A stretch of DNA of 51,637 bases, taken from Neelides folsomi (taxonomy: Eukaryota; Arthropoda; Collembola; Neelipleona; Neelidae). Within the stretch, counting starts at the first letter, position 1. Each line of letters begins with the position of its first letter. The notes under the pieces are model-generated. The model did not search any database, was not told the origin of the DNA, and saw only the letters and a program-made list of their open reading frames with translations. The position numbers and the translations under genes were made by a program. The DNA lies in NCBI GenBank assembly GCA_034687125.1, contig JAQGBZ010000414.1, positions 1 through 51,637 on the forward strand, in the 5' to 3' direction. Of the stretch, positions 35,000 to 47,179 are shown one piece after another.

Positions 35000-37929
35000 A
35001 GTGGCATGAGAAGCGATGATTGCTGAAGAGGGAAATGAGTTGATAAGGATGAATGTTTGAAGAATTTATAGGAGACTTTTTCTTCTTTGTCTCCTCTCAT
35101 CACCCTGCTCGCCCATCATCAGGAGAAACAATTGGCGTTTACGAAAGGACGCCGTGCACGAGCGAAGCTCATTCAAACATTTACATGTATTTACTCTTCC
35201 GCTCCTCAGTAAATCTCTCACCGTTGACATTTTGTTTGTTTAATGTTCACTTAATTCCTCAGAAGCTCCGACCTCCATTGGCCTATGAGCAAATCAACGG
35301 CTACTCCTGCAATAGACAGTGGGGCAAAATTTTCATATGTTGAGCAAACTCAAAGAGTGCTGATAAATTCTACATTGATTATCATCGAATTCAATTACCC
35401 CTCAAGGTTCATCTACCAATTTGGCAGTGATTTATGGAAAATGGAAGCTGAGTTTTTTGACAAATAAGTCAATCTTGTGCAAATGTGTGTACGCATAAAC
35501 AATAATAATTTTTACATTTTAAATGATTTTACAATGTTTAAGATTTTTGTATTAAATTATGAAAAATTCAATGGTCATACACACGTATAAGTATGTAATA
35601 AGTACAGGTATGTACTACATATATTGTATACATTGAATAGCTTGTACATACATAAGTTAAGTTTATTAATTCAGGACATTGGTTTTTTAAAGTAAAGCTG
35701 ATTGAATCTCTGGATGGCAATTAAAAGGTAACTGTTTAAGGTCGAAATGAATCCGGATCGATAAGTCATCTCAAAAGTCTCCCACAAAAGGCAGAGCACA
35801 TCCCAATGTGTTCTTTTTTAGGGCTGAGACACTAATTAAACCATTTTGTATCTCTCTCGTTGTAAATGTTCCGAGTTTGCCGTTCCACTGTCCAAATAAG
35901 GACGACGCCTGGAAACTTTTTCATCTTAATCTGTCTAAAGAGGGACAGTTGAAGCGAGAATGAGAGATTTGAAAGACTAGTATGTCGCCATTGAGATTCG
36001 AATCACCTTCTTTCGAGTCTTTCGAAGGAGTCAATTCATGACTTTTGATTTTGTCCTCTTTCTTAAGAAGCTCGGACTGTGAATTTGCAAATATACCTAT
36101 TGGAGTATTTAAGGAATCAAAAAGAATCTTGTATGACATATATTACAATTATTTGTGTAATGGACTTTTCTCACTTATAATCCTCTTGGAGCCGAGGAGG
36201 TCGTGATGGTGGAATTAATGCAAATTTATTCACGATTCAACCCCGAGTCTGATCTGAAGTCTGGGAGGCAATTACTAAACTCGAAAATCAGGCTTCACTC
36301 ATTTAAGTACCGCTTCCCCTTTCAGTGCTATTAGTGAAAAGATTCTCAATTTATTTCTTCAGCTCCAGTGTTACTCAGTCAGTCAGTGAGTGTAATTAAA
36401 TGAGGAGAGGCCTATTAGACTCACTCGAGAGGTTTCTTTGAGATTGAAATGAAGATCCTTGTTTAAATACTTCAGTTACTCCATTAGGAGCCACGTTGAT
36501 TCCATTTCAAAATCATTTATCATTTTAATGCTCATTGTTCTTTCAAAAAATGGAAACTTAAACGAGTATTTGACTCCATAAAAACTCCCAAAAAGAAAAA
36601 TCGAGTCTATTAGCTTTATATATTTCTATTCTATATAATATTAATTTGCAGACTCACCTCACCTTTTTTTTCCTTGGCTCGTGATAATCTTGGCATACGT
36701 CTAGGAGAGGCTCTTTTAGCATAATGCCTACCTTCAATGTAATGTGCCCATGCATATCAAACATCTTTTTCATTTTTAATGCAATTTTAGTGTCAAAAGT
36801 TTATTATTGTTATTTGGACAAAAAAGATCGAACGAGGAGATAATTGAGTTATATGACTCGAATAAGCAATATAAGTTTTAAAGAGTTGTCACTTGCAAAA
36901 ATGCCACTATAAAATATAAACATCTATAGCATATACCTATGTCATTTTTAATGGGAAATGAAAACTACGTTTTTAGCAATACTAGCATTACTACCTATGT
37001 ACTTTCGTATACTGTATATTAAGTATACCTTAAATGTTTATATTAGCATCATTTGTTGATTGTTCATTTGGCTTAATCGTTCACATGAATTTAGATGCAT
37101 TTGGATCATGAAATGAATGAGAATGGTCGTTCAATCAAGACCCATTGTTTGAGTTGAGAGAAGAGACAGAATGAAATAATCTGAGTTGCATCTGCTCTTT
37201 GACCTGCATTATGTAGAAGTATTAGCCAAATTAGCTCGATTACATCAGAAGAAAAGAAAGGAGAGAGAGAGACGGTGGATTCTTTGTGGAAGCCCATTAT
37301 TTATGGCTCAACCGGTTGACTACTGCACGGTTCCTATCCTCTACACCCTGCTGATTTGCTGATCCTCCTCGTCCTTCTCATTTGCTATTCAACATTTCGG
37401 CTTTGGGCTCAAATCAAAATTTGTGGCGAATTTCGTCTTTTCCAATTCCACACTCCCTCGTTGGACGGAAAACAATAGAGGTTAATCATTCTTGACTCGT
37501 CGATTCATTTTCGTCCCTTCTATGTAAATTCGTAAAGAGAAAGTTCACCAAACTTGAAAAATCAATGATTCCTTTATTAAACAATATCAACTACAGTTTA
37601 AGGTTATTATTGTAATTGAAAGGTCTTTAGAACAATTTGAAATTGTAAATGTTGAAGTATTCGTAGCAATTTTCCAAATTGTATAAAGGTTAACAAAATA
37701 AACAACAATTTTAAAAATCTTAATAAAATAATTATTCGAGTAAAAATGAAATAATAAATTAAAAAAGTTATTTGAATATCACCCTTGCAAAATTTTCGTT
37801 ATAGACAGGCAATTAGCCATACATGTAAATTGACACGTTTAATTTCCTGTAAAACTATCTAAAAAGAATCAATTTTTCTGAATATAGAAGCTAATTCAAG
37901 TATTACTTAATTGAACTATTTTGGGTTCA
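35000..37929. other. Intergenic or intronic DNA, nothing recognised
   Basis: No convincing exon, repeat or RNA gene. This stretch should contain the missing 5' exons of the Cys-rich plus-strand gene or of the minus-strand ChtBD2 gene, but none could be identified. Confidence 0.4.
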
Positions 37930-39549
37930 GGTACATAAATGCTCCAACTTGTTTCAACAGCAATGTTTGCATTTGCGGGGATCTCTACATTAACGCCAAC
38001 GCATCAATAGGTGGCAATTTGAAAGCGCACCAATTATTCAACAATGGTAGTTTATCAGATCCAGTTTCTGCACGCTGTTGTCCAAATGACTCCACATCAA
38101 AACTTCCCACGAAGTAAACATGCATAAGAAATAAATATTTTACTTGTACCATATTCAGGAATATATTTAGTAAAATACATATTTACTGATATTTAGAAAG
38201 ATGTGAACCCCTTTTTCAATTTGTAACCGCTGCACTTATCTAATTGATTTCCGAAATACGATGTAAGGATTCAATTTCGTTCCGTCGCCTTTAGTAGCAA
38301 GCACTACTGTCAAGTGGCTTTTTTCGTTACCCGTCGATTTAATTGGAACTGATTTTGCTCCTTTACGATCTACAGTAACCTTTGGAAGCATATCAAACCA
38401 AGCCGATGTTTCATCCATTGCCACAATATTTTCGGCGTTCACATTATTAATTTTACGAATTCTGGAACTGTGGGCTACAAACAAGGCAGTGTTTTTGCAG
38501 ATCTTCTCCGGGTCTTTCTGATTTGATGTCGTGATAACCCTTGTCGACAATTTATTCCTTTTCATAAATTTTTCCAGCCATCCTTCACTTGCTTTAAAAT
38601 CATTGGTTAATTTATCTTCAACTCTTTGAAAGATCTCACGTGCTTTAAACTTAATTTTCTTTCTACTGACTCCATTTTCCAAAGCTCGTTCACTGTGAAT
38701 CCACTCTTCTAATTCTTCACTTTTCTTTTTGATCCAGCACCTTTCAAACGCTTCATTTTTTGCTCAGTAGTTTCCATTTTATTTATTTAAAGTATAACAT
38801 TAGTATTATTTTTAATACTTGAGCCTGTGATTCATTATAATTAATTTTTAGTATTAAAAAGCATTACATATATTAGATGTCTGAATTTAATTGGTTTACC
38901 AAATTTTAATGAAAGCTTCTTCCAATCACGAATAGTCGAAGGTGAAACTCCATATTTAATGGCTGCTTTTTCTCCGCTATTTTCTCTAGTAAACTTAACT
39001 GCTTCTTGTTTAAATTTTATAGGATACGAATGTCTTTTCATTTTAATGTGAAATTTAAAAATAATGACTTGAATCTCAAATCTTGAATTATTTTTAAGAA
39101 TAAAGGAGGGAGTTTGGAATACCCACTTTTATTGAAAAGCATTTACACTTGAGTTATCACTTAATTCCAATAGATGCCCGCGTTCTAATAGAGACCCGCG
39201 TTCTATTGGAGACCCCGCGCTTTAATGGAGAGTTTAGAGTAAGTAGTATGTATCACTAGGTATTAATGTTTCTGTTAACGGCACAAGATACAATTATCGA
39301 CGTACGGATCGAAATTGCTTGAATAATGCCAATTTTGGATGTTTTTGTAATGAGCCTCAATGTACGCCACGAGAACAAAAGATTTCGATAGAAATATCCG
39401 TAAAACCTGAAGCGCAAATACAAGCTCAAGCTCAATACAATTGCTCGAACCGAATACAAACTTGGTATGGTTCAAATGGAGATCAAACGGGTTGTTTTAT
39501 TACATCAAATATGTTTTCACAAAATCCTCATCACGTTTTTCAACTTTAA
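37930..39549 (+). CDS. Unrecognised Cys-rich protein, last two exons (partial)
   Basis: Exon 37930-38114 follows a strong acceptor (TTGGGTTCAG) and ends at a donor (ACGAA/gtaaac). The only phase-compatible acceptor before the next open stretch is at about 39288 (GGCACAAG), giving exon 39289-39549 and a TAA stop. The visible product is about 148 residues with clustered cysteines (CFNSNVCIC, ARCC, GCFCNEPQC) and a Gln-rich stretch. The first visible codon is in mid-frame, so the 5' part is missing. I do not recognise the family; the Cys pattern suggests a secreted or extracellular protein, but this is inference. The 1.2-kb intron holds a transposon remnant. Confidence 0.4.
38200..39235 (-). mobile_element. 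Truncated pogo/Tigger-like DNA transposon
   Basis: Includes the broken transposase and, on its right side (about 39170-39235), a repeated motif around CGCGGG and TCTCTATTAGAA that resembles the subterminal repeats of pogo-like elements. No matching left terminus was found near 38.2 kb, so the element has lost one end. It lies in antisense orientation in the intron of the Cys-rich gene. Confidence 0.55.
38236..39041 (-). pseudogene. Decayed pogo/Tigger-like transposase fragment
   Basis: On the minus strand, 39041-38841 encodes an N-terminal helix-turn-helix (starting KRHSYPIKFKQEAVKF), and 38682-38236 a CENP-B-type DNA-binding segment (WLEKFMKRNKLSTR) followed by the first part of a DDE domain (AMDETSAWF; SHLTVVLATKGDGTKLNP). 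Stops and at least one frameshift lie between the blocks, and the frame ends at SIR before the later catalytic acidic residues. It is therefore a broken, 3'-truncated copy. Confidence 0.75.
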
Positions 39550-41441
39550 CGGAAGTAATTAAGTAGATTATATAATGGAATAATGGATGAAGCTTCATAA
39601 TAAGATAATAATAATAACATAATACAATGTGGCCCGATTTACAAGATAGGATATTGATTCATTCAAAAATATTTTTTATTCATAATTAAATAACCCATTA
39701 TTCGGTACAAATGTAAATTACTCAAAAATTATTATTTTAATAAATTGTATTAAAATTTACATATCATAATATTTGTATTTTTCATTGGCATGTTCATTTG
39801 ATATTAAATGTAAAACATGATATACCTAAGTATACTTATTAATGTTATTAACAATAACGTAGATAAAATGTAAGTATCAGTATATCTTCAATGTCACGTA
39901 TGTATAATATCTATATAATTTTAAAACTTTTGCAAATATTATCATTGATTTTATTAATACTTTAGACAAGCCAATAATGAGAGAAATTTTTCCACAACCA
40001 CAACATCTTAGAAACTTTGAATGAATACTATACTACTACACTACAACTATATCTACTATATCTCATCTTTCTAATTGTTAGCTATCGCAAATACAATTGT
40101 ATATTTTCTATTGTAAATAGATTTTACTACGATACAATACTATACATAAATACCAAAATTTACAATAATTCACTTTAAATTATTTTTTATTTAACTTTAA
40201 CAATATGGGTATTTGGGTATGTTTTTCTTTATCTGACTGATAATCAGTCAATATTGAGAATTAATCTTAGTTAAAAAGTTAATTAGTTAAAAATGAAAAT
40301 AAGTTGCAATCAAGGAATTTATATAAAAATACGAGTCCTTATAGGTGCATATTATACTGTACTTATTTATGGAAATATGCATGTATGCATGTAAATTATT
40401 TCTTATAGCATATGAGACAATTAGCATTTCCCTCACGAACAGTCACGTATTTATATAATGTGAAATATGCATGCATGCGATATATGCATTTTAAATGGCA
40501 TTTGGCAATCTGACCATTTTCTTATTTAATGATGGAGAGTTTCAAGCTCCGAGGGATCATTTGGTTCTTTGAATTGAAAATAAATCCTTAAAATTTATTC
40601 ATCATCTTCATGACTCGCAGTCGGAATGCATATTTTAATACATGTTTATATATTATTTAAGGTACGTGTTACGCACTTTAGTAGCTCACTATATTCGACT
40701 TATATAATTAACTCCTAAATGTCTCAATAATAATGAACGTCATTTATCATTACCCAAAAAATTACTTATGTTCTTGCTACTGAACTACGATTACTAATAC
40801 CAAAATGTATTCAAATGTGTGAGAACACTATTTCTTCATATTCTACATAGTTTTTACTTTATTTGAGAACTTCCTTAATTTCAGTCACTCTGCAGTTTCA
40901 ATTTCGTAGAACTACAATACAAGAAAGTTTAGTTGCATCGTTATCTCGTCATTTTAATAATATTATATTTATATCAAAGTTTGCGAGTTGAAGACATTGT
41001 TCAAAATTAAAAAAGGCTATTTAGAGTGAGAATACAAAAATATTTTTTATTCTTTTTAATTTGATAGAAAATGAAATTAAGGTTAAAAGATCTAAACAAT
41101 CTAAAATTAAGAGTGTTAAGATATAATAGCTCAAACAACAATTAATGGATTACCTAATATTTATATAAGTATAAAAGTATAATATAATAAAGTATATTAA
41201 TCATTTTGCTTGGTAAATGATCAAAATTACAAAAAAGAAGAAAAGATTAAAAAGGAATAACAATTGGAAATGATAAAATATAAATGTACACGCATAATAT
41301 TTGTTCGATAATAAGTACAATAATATTTGAAACTTCATTGTGTTAACGGGTCTTGAATCAAAGACCCCTCTTTCCATATTCCAACTCCCAGTCACTCCGT
41401 GCGCTGACAATAAATTACTCGTGGTGTCGTCGTCATCATCA
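39550..41441. other. Intergenic DNA between convergent genes
   Basis: AT-rich, with TGCA-rich simple sequence near 40.37-40.49 kb (repeated ATGCATG). No supported gene. The part adjoining 41.44 kb should hold the 3' UTR of the CPAP1-type gene on the minus strand. Confidence 0.45.
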
Positions 41442-44400
41442 TCAGTAATACGCGTACATTTGGGGATAAATGTGCCTTTGGGCAATTCTCCGCGGAGCCT
41501 CTGGACTCGTAAAGGCCGAGGGAGAATAAGGGCCAAAGTGCGCGAGGCTAATTGCCCTCGATGTAGGAGCATAAGAAGGGAAAAGTTCCGGGAGGGGACT
41601 CAGCAAATGTTGAGCGTATTGTGTCCTGAATCTTCGATTGTCTGGGGTACTTTGCGGTTCTTTAAAATGCCTCTGTTCGTCTCCTTCTGGGAGAAGAGAT
41701 ACGAATTCAGGCCTTGAACTTTGTGGTGAAGGGGCCGTCGTTCGTGGAGAATTGATAGGAAACGCCGTGGTACCAAAAGGTGTGACAAAATTGGATTGCT
41801 CAAGAACTGATTGACGATCTTCGCTATTCATAAATGTTTGGTGTTGTTGCATTTCGTAGTCATAAGGGTCTGGGCGGATTTTGACTTTTTTGGGTTTCTT
41901 CGTAGGCGGCAGCTTCACTTCCTCCTTTGGCTCGCCTTTTGTCCTGTGGATTCGCTTAGCTCCTGTTTGTTCCATTTCTTGGTTGTAATCGAAATATTCT
42001 TCCTTTCCTCTGGAACCTCCATTGTTTGACTCTTCTTCTTGGGCTGGTTCTGGACTATCGGCTTGTTCGGAAAACTGCCCTTGGTTGGTATCCTCTGGAT
42101 TGTATTGGTTGTAGGTTGAGGCCGAACGTTGGCCATAACGTGTGGCGACGACGTCATCGTAGTACTCCAAGTAATCTATGACATAATAAAATTGAATAAC
42201 AATGACAATCAACTTATAAGTTGGCGTAAACTAGGCTGTAAAATTGTTGGTAATTTAATGATTATAATTTTTATATGGACCTTCTGTTGTTGGAGGGGCC
42301 GTGGCTGTTGTTGTTGAAGTACTTGTTGGAGTCGCTTTGTGGGCTCTCTGCCAGAATCTCGAATTTCTGGTCTTCTCAGTTGTTGATGGAGTGTCATATG
42401 AAGGGAATCGAGAGTTTATTCCATCTATAATTTTAAAATTATGAGGAGTGGTGGGCGAAGTTGGTTTCTCAGAAGTTGTGGTTGTTGTGGTGGTCGTGGA
42501 CGTTGACGTCGTCACAGGTTGGATCATTTGTTGATTGTGAAGCGTCGGTCTTGGCCTGTTCAAATAAGGCTGTCGAAGTTGGGGAATTCGACTTGGCATT
42601 TCCAGGGCTTCTTTTATCCTCAAATGATCCAATGTCCCTGGAGTGAGCGTGGAAGATGGAGGACTCAAGCTCGTGCTCATATATCTCGTTTCTTGGATCT
42701 CATCAGGTAGGGCTAATTGCTGTTTATGAGGTCTTCTCTTGACAAACCGATTATGATGCTTGTCAGTAGTTGTTGTTGTAGAGGAAGGAGGATAAGTCAC
42801 ATTTTCCTCATAATCCTCATACTCTTCATATTCGTACAAGGGAGCTTCGGTTGTTGTTGTGGTCGTCGTCTTTGTGGTTGTTGTCGTTGGTGGAGTTGTT
42901 GATGGAATTGCTTTTCCACCTCTAACAACTTGCTGCTGGCGGCCTGACTTCCTACTTACTAGCGGTTGAGGAGAAGGCGGTTGGTCATATTCATCTTCCG
43001 CGTAATAATCATCGTCATACTCGGGCTCAGTTTCTCCTTTTGGAGGTGGTGTTGTTGGTTTTGCTGTTGTTGCTTTGTTCCTTCCTTGGGCCTTCTTCGG
43101 TGCAGGTGTCGTACTTGGTACGGCCGGCACTCGCCCTTGCATCTGATTATACTTTCCTCTTTCACTTAAAGGAACAGGTGGGCGGATCCTCGGGGGAGCC
43201 CTGCTCTGTGTAAAGATTTCCTCTCTCGTCTTTGCAATTGCCAGAGGGTCGAGAGGGGCAGAGGAAGGCGGCTCCGTCCTTGGCTCAGTTTGAGCCGTCG
43301 TCCTCGAGCTCGTCGCACTTGAGAGTTGAGCTTCTTCCTCTTCTTCTGCAGCATCTTCTTTGGGCTTTGGACGCTGTTGCTTCCTCCCCTGCTTCCTTCG
43401 TTTAGCTTGGGGAGCATATTCATCTTCAGTCTCATAGTAGTCCCTGTCCCTATTTCGCTGCCGAGGTGCTTCCTCGTAGTCGTCATAATCGTCATAGTAG
43501 ACAGGGCGGACGCGTCTTCGTCGACACCAGGCTGGCCGCCTTCCGCGTCTTCGCCTACATTGACGCCTTCTCGTCTCTCGTGGGTAGTCGGCGTAATCCT
43601 CACTGTAATCTTCAGCATAATCAGCGGCCCCAGCATCCTTTTGACCAGGAGACTCCGCTGGAGAATTCGCCCCTGCCGCTCCCTTGTTTGGCATCAGTGG
43701 TTTTGGCGTGAGTCGCCTCCCAATTTGAGGGACTCGGATTGAAGGTGGAGGAGCTGGCGTCGTTGTGGCTTTGTAAAGAGCATCATTTCTAAAAAATATT
43801 TCGAAGGACCATTGAGATTAAGATGAAGGATGTCAAGCATGTTGGGTAAAGAGTTTAAAAGGAGTGGAGTGAAACCTATGATGAAAATTTGATGAGTTGA
43901 TACAGTCGACTTCCGACACAAAGTGGCATATGAAGGTTCGCTGATCGAAGGCGGTGTAATTGGCGCAAAGGAAGTCGTATCGAAATCCAAATAAGCAGTG
44001 ATGATAAAGCTATTTAAACACAATTAATATAAAATCATTCAACGTCAATTAATTATCATAAATTCTTGTCCAATTATCGTTTCATGTCTCATCTAAATAA
44101 AGTACTGTGGCACTTTAATGGATCTATAAAATCTTTAAATAGGTAATTGAAAATAGAAATCGTCGAGGTCTACAAGTTAATTAATATACAAAGGATGGAC
44201 CTTAGTCAATTCCACAAGGAGTGCGAACTCCCAGCCTTTGTGTGTTTGAAGAATGCATGAGAAAATGTAGATTTTGGGAAAGTGGTTCTTTGGTGACTCT
44301 CCTTCCCCAACCTTCAGGAGCTTCTTCCCTCCACACGGTACATTAATTGTGGTCATATGGGCCTTTTACTATCACTATATGGTACTTACATCCTCGCCTA

Positions 44401-47179
44401 CCTGTCCTCCGCATATCAATTCCCATGTGGATAAACTCATTTCTGAGAGTCAATTATTCGGATTGCTCTCCAGATTCATTTAATTCCTCCTCGTTTCGCA
44501 AGGGTTCCTCATGAATGTGGGCTAGAGCAGGTTCTGGTAACTTTCCGTGTACTCACGAGTCCGTGACTTACAAAGATCTTCTTACTTTGTTTCTCTTTCC
44601 ATCCTCCGATCCTCATCTTCAGATAGGATGTGAGGTGGAGTAGGGAAAAGAAACCATTAAGCCCAAATTCCTTCGTCAAATGCTAAATCGTACCATTAAA
44701 TTCATTAAATTGTGTGTTGTACTTTTTTGCCGCAATGGGCTCTTTGTGTCATATTTCTATCTTTTATTGTTCATTTGGGAAAATGGCAAGAGACGTTAGA
44801 GGAATTTGAAATGGGATTCTGGGAACTAAATGACCTCTTGGTTTGTGTGAAAAGTAAAAGCGATTCTTTTCTGCCCATTCTTTCCTTTTCATCTCCAAAT
44901 ATTTCAGGGGCCGACGGCTCTTTTTTAAAGACTTCACATGTTACTCCATCATGTCTCAGGCGGATTATGTGCACGAAACCTTGGCCATGACATGTGAAAT
45001 TTTCGGAACTCCTCTTTCCGTCTCTCTCACTTTCAGTCAATTTGGACTGGTCGTAGGTGTGGGAAGATTTCTACAAACAAGGATGGCTCTCTGAGGTTGT
45101 CTTCATCGAAGAGGAAATTTATGCTGAGCGCATAATATTAATTATTGTCTCTTAAAAATCTCTATTTCCCTCCTCCCTGTCTCCCATAATCTCCGTGATG
45201 GATGATGATGAGTGAAATGGATAATCGCTCCAACGTACATCACCTTTGCAGAGGTTCCTCCACGTGGTGGGGCAATTATAACTTCATCGGCCATCCACCA
45301 CCTGTTGTTCCCCTCATCTCATCCCCTCGTCACCCATGAGATAAATTTTCTCTCCTTTCAGCTCAAGGTTCCCACTTGGGCACTCTCGAGTTTCTAATTA
45401 ACCTTCTATTAATGAGTTCATTTTGAAGGAATTATCTACACTAAGGGATCGATCCTCAGTCTCATCCACTTTTATTTGAATATTTAATAGTGTATTTAAT
45501 TCCAAACAGCTCTCCTTTCACTAATTTATTAGCTTTTATCCCAATGCAGTTCAACTCCATTTCCCTTTATAAAAACCAAAGTTGGATTGGAAAGAAAAAC
45601 AAAGGTCACGTTCCCTTTGTTCACTTTTTTCAACCAATGAATTTAAATATTCCGTCCAATCCAGTCCTACAAATAACCCAATGAATTAATGTCAGTCATT
45701 TAGTCCTAATCGATCCACGAATGATTAATCGTAAATCAACTTGTCATTCGATTCCATTGTCGATAAGACTAAGAAATGGTAATTGTAACTTGCTTGACAG
45801 GAGTATTCTTCGCTGGCATAAAATCCGTCTTTGCGTCCCTCACAGGAGAAGTTGAGCGTCTCAGGGACCTTGTTGAGGAAAGGGTAAGTAGAGAGATTGA
45901 AGCCTTTGAGCTCTCTGGGCAAATTGGGATCGGTGAGGTAGTCGATCTGTGGGATGCCGGTGAGGTTCCTCTTGGTCACATTTTTGGGCGCGTACGGGTC
46001 CACCCACTCCTTCTCGGAGACCTGAGAGACCCCAAGGCCCGCAAACACTAAAAGTCAATTTACCCGATTAGCTAACAGACCTACTTTATGCCTTTTAACA
46101 ATGTTTATGTCTGACTCGAAGACCCTGTAACCCAGTAATAACACTCTGATAAACACGCCGCCGCCAGTCCAACCACACGGCATTTCCTTGTGCCAAAGCA
46201 GAAACCTTTATTTCCTGGACAGTCGATTGAGACATAACTATGTATACCTGCTTCATAGGCTAATCCAATATGAGTGGGCCTCGCCCCATTTGCGAACACT
46301 ACGCGATCTCTCTCCTTATTGTCAGGATGCCAACGGCAGTGGCCTGTTGAGCCCGACCGCATCTCCCCATAAAGAAACACAAACAATGAGGATTTGGGGC
46401 TTGGGCCGGCGCTATTTGTGGACGTCATTGAAATTTGAGGAAATGATCCAATTGAATGTGCATTCCTTCGGAGAGCTCATCCGCTCTCCTCATCCATTAT
46501 TATGCCACTTGGGGTGTTGTTTACACAGGACCAGACTCACTTTCATTTCCTTCGACTCTTACTCGACTTCCCATTCTTCTCAATCTGCGACCTCCAAAAG
46601 GTGGAAAACGGTGAGTATTTTTGGCCCAATTCACTTTCACTCCTCCACCTGGGCTCCTCGCTGCGGTCCTCGAAGAATGCCGACTATGTAAGAGGCAATA
46701 ACAATTGAGAGGCTACATAATACGCCGTCAAATTAGAATAATGTTCAAATGGCTGGGAGCAGCTCATTATACAAATATTTCCTCTCTTCCTCCTTCTCTC
46801 CTCACCAGCCTCGAAAGTGTAGCAGTGTGGTCAGGTATAGGAATAGGCAGCAGGAATGGTAATGGCCTGGCTCTTTCGATTCTAATCCTAAACTCACAAT
46901 CTGTTGTCCTGAAGAGAACTCGTTTTTTCTCACACGATTTATTGCTTCGTCTTGCGAGTCATCGGGAGCGACTCTACGCGTGTTTCATATCTCTCTCATA
47001 CATAGAGAGACTCATGCAAGGTTGTTATTCAACCACTGGTCTCCCGATCGGAAGTCCGTATATGACTTGCTCTCATAATTCAGTCAGCAGGGTGAAAAGG
47101 ATTACTTACGTAGGAGAAGAACGAGGGGTGCGAGGATGATTGGAGGGATCCGGAGCCCTCGCCGCTCCTGCTGGATCAT
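41442..47179 (-). CDS. CPAP1-type cuticular protein: one ChtBD2 and a long low-complexity tail
   Basis: Exons in transcript order: 47179-47110, 46047-45794, 44009-43876, 43788-42281, 42175-41442; 2700 nt, 899 aa, stop at 41442-41444. A signal peptide (about 1-28: MIQQERRGLRIPP then a hydrophobic LAPLVLLLLFAGL) is split over exons 1-2. A single ChtBD2 has cysteines 92, 107, 113, 123, 136, 144 (spacing 14-5-9-12-7) with FSCEGRKDGFYAS, LYHHC and FDQRTFICHF. CPAP1 proteins are secreted and bind chitin in cuticle. The tail (about 155-899) contains an Arg-rich cluster near RRRQCRRRRGRRPAWCRRRR, Asp/Glu/Tyr blocks, Thr-rich mucin-like runs, and ends PQMYAYY. The exon 2 donor is GC (CAA/gcaagt), the only one that joins in frame. 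Composition of the tail makes ORFs on the opposite strand long; those are artefacts. Confidence 0.88.
44010..45793. other. CPAP1 gene intron 2 (GC-AG)
   Basis: An intron of about 1.8 kb that begins with gcaagt on the minus strand and ends with a TAG acceptor at 44010. No exon-like segment or repeat was recognised inside. Confidence 0.6.
46048..47109. other. CPAP1 gene intron 1
   Basis: Bounded by gtaagt (47109 side) and TTTTAG (46048 side). ORFs of over 100 codons on both strands have no family match and no start or splice support. Nothing else recognised. Confidence 0.6.

Noticed and set aside
37300..37500. Hydrophobic reading around LLILLVLLICY as a signal peptide for the Cys-rich gene
   Set aside because: No ATG in that frame after the upstream stop, and no in-phase donor leading to the exon at 37930.
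42461..43742. Several long plus-strand ORFs opposite the CPAP1 tail
   Set aside because: They are antisense readings of low-complexity coding sequence, with Cys/Trp- or Ser/Phe-rich composition and no family match.
46105..46691. ORFs of 107 and 167 codons on opposite strands within CPAP1 intron 1
   Set aside because: They overlap each other, lack a family match, and lie in an intron defined by in-phase exons on both sides.
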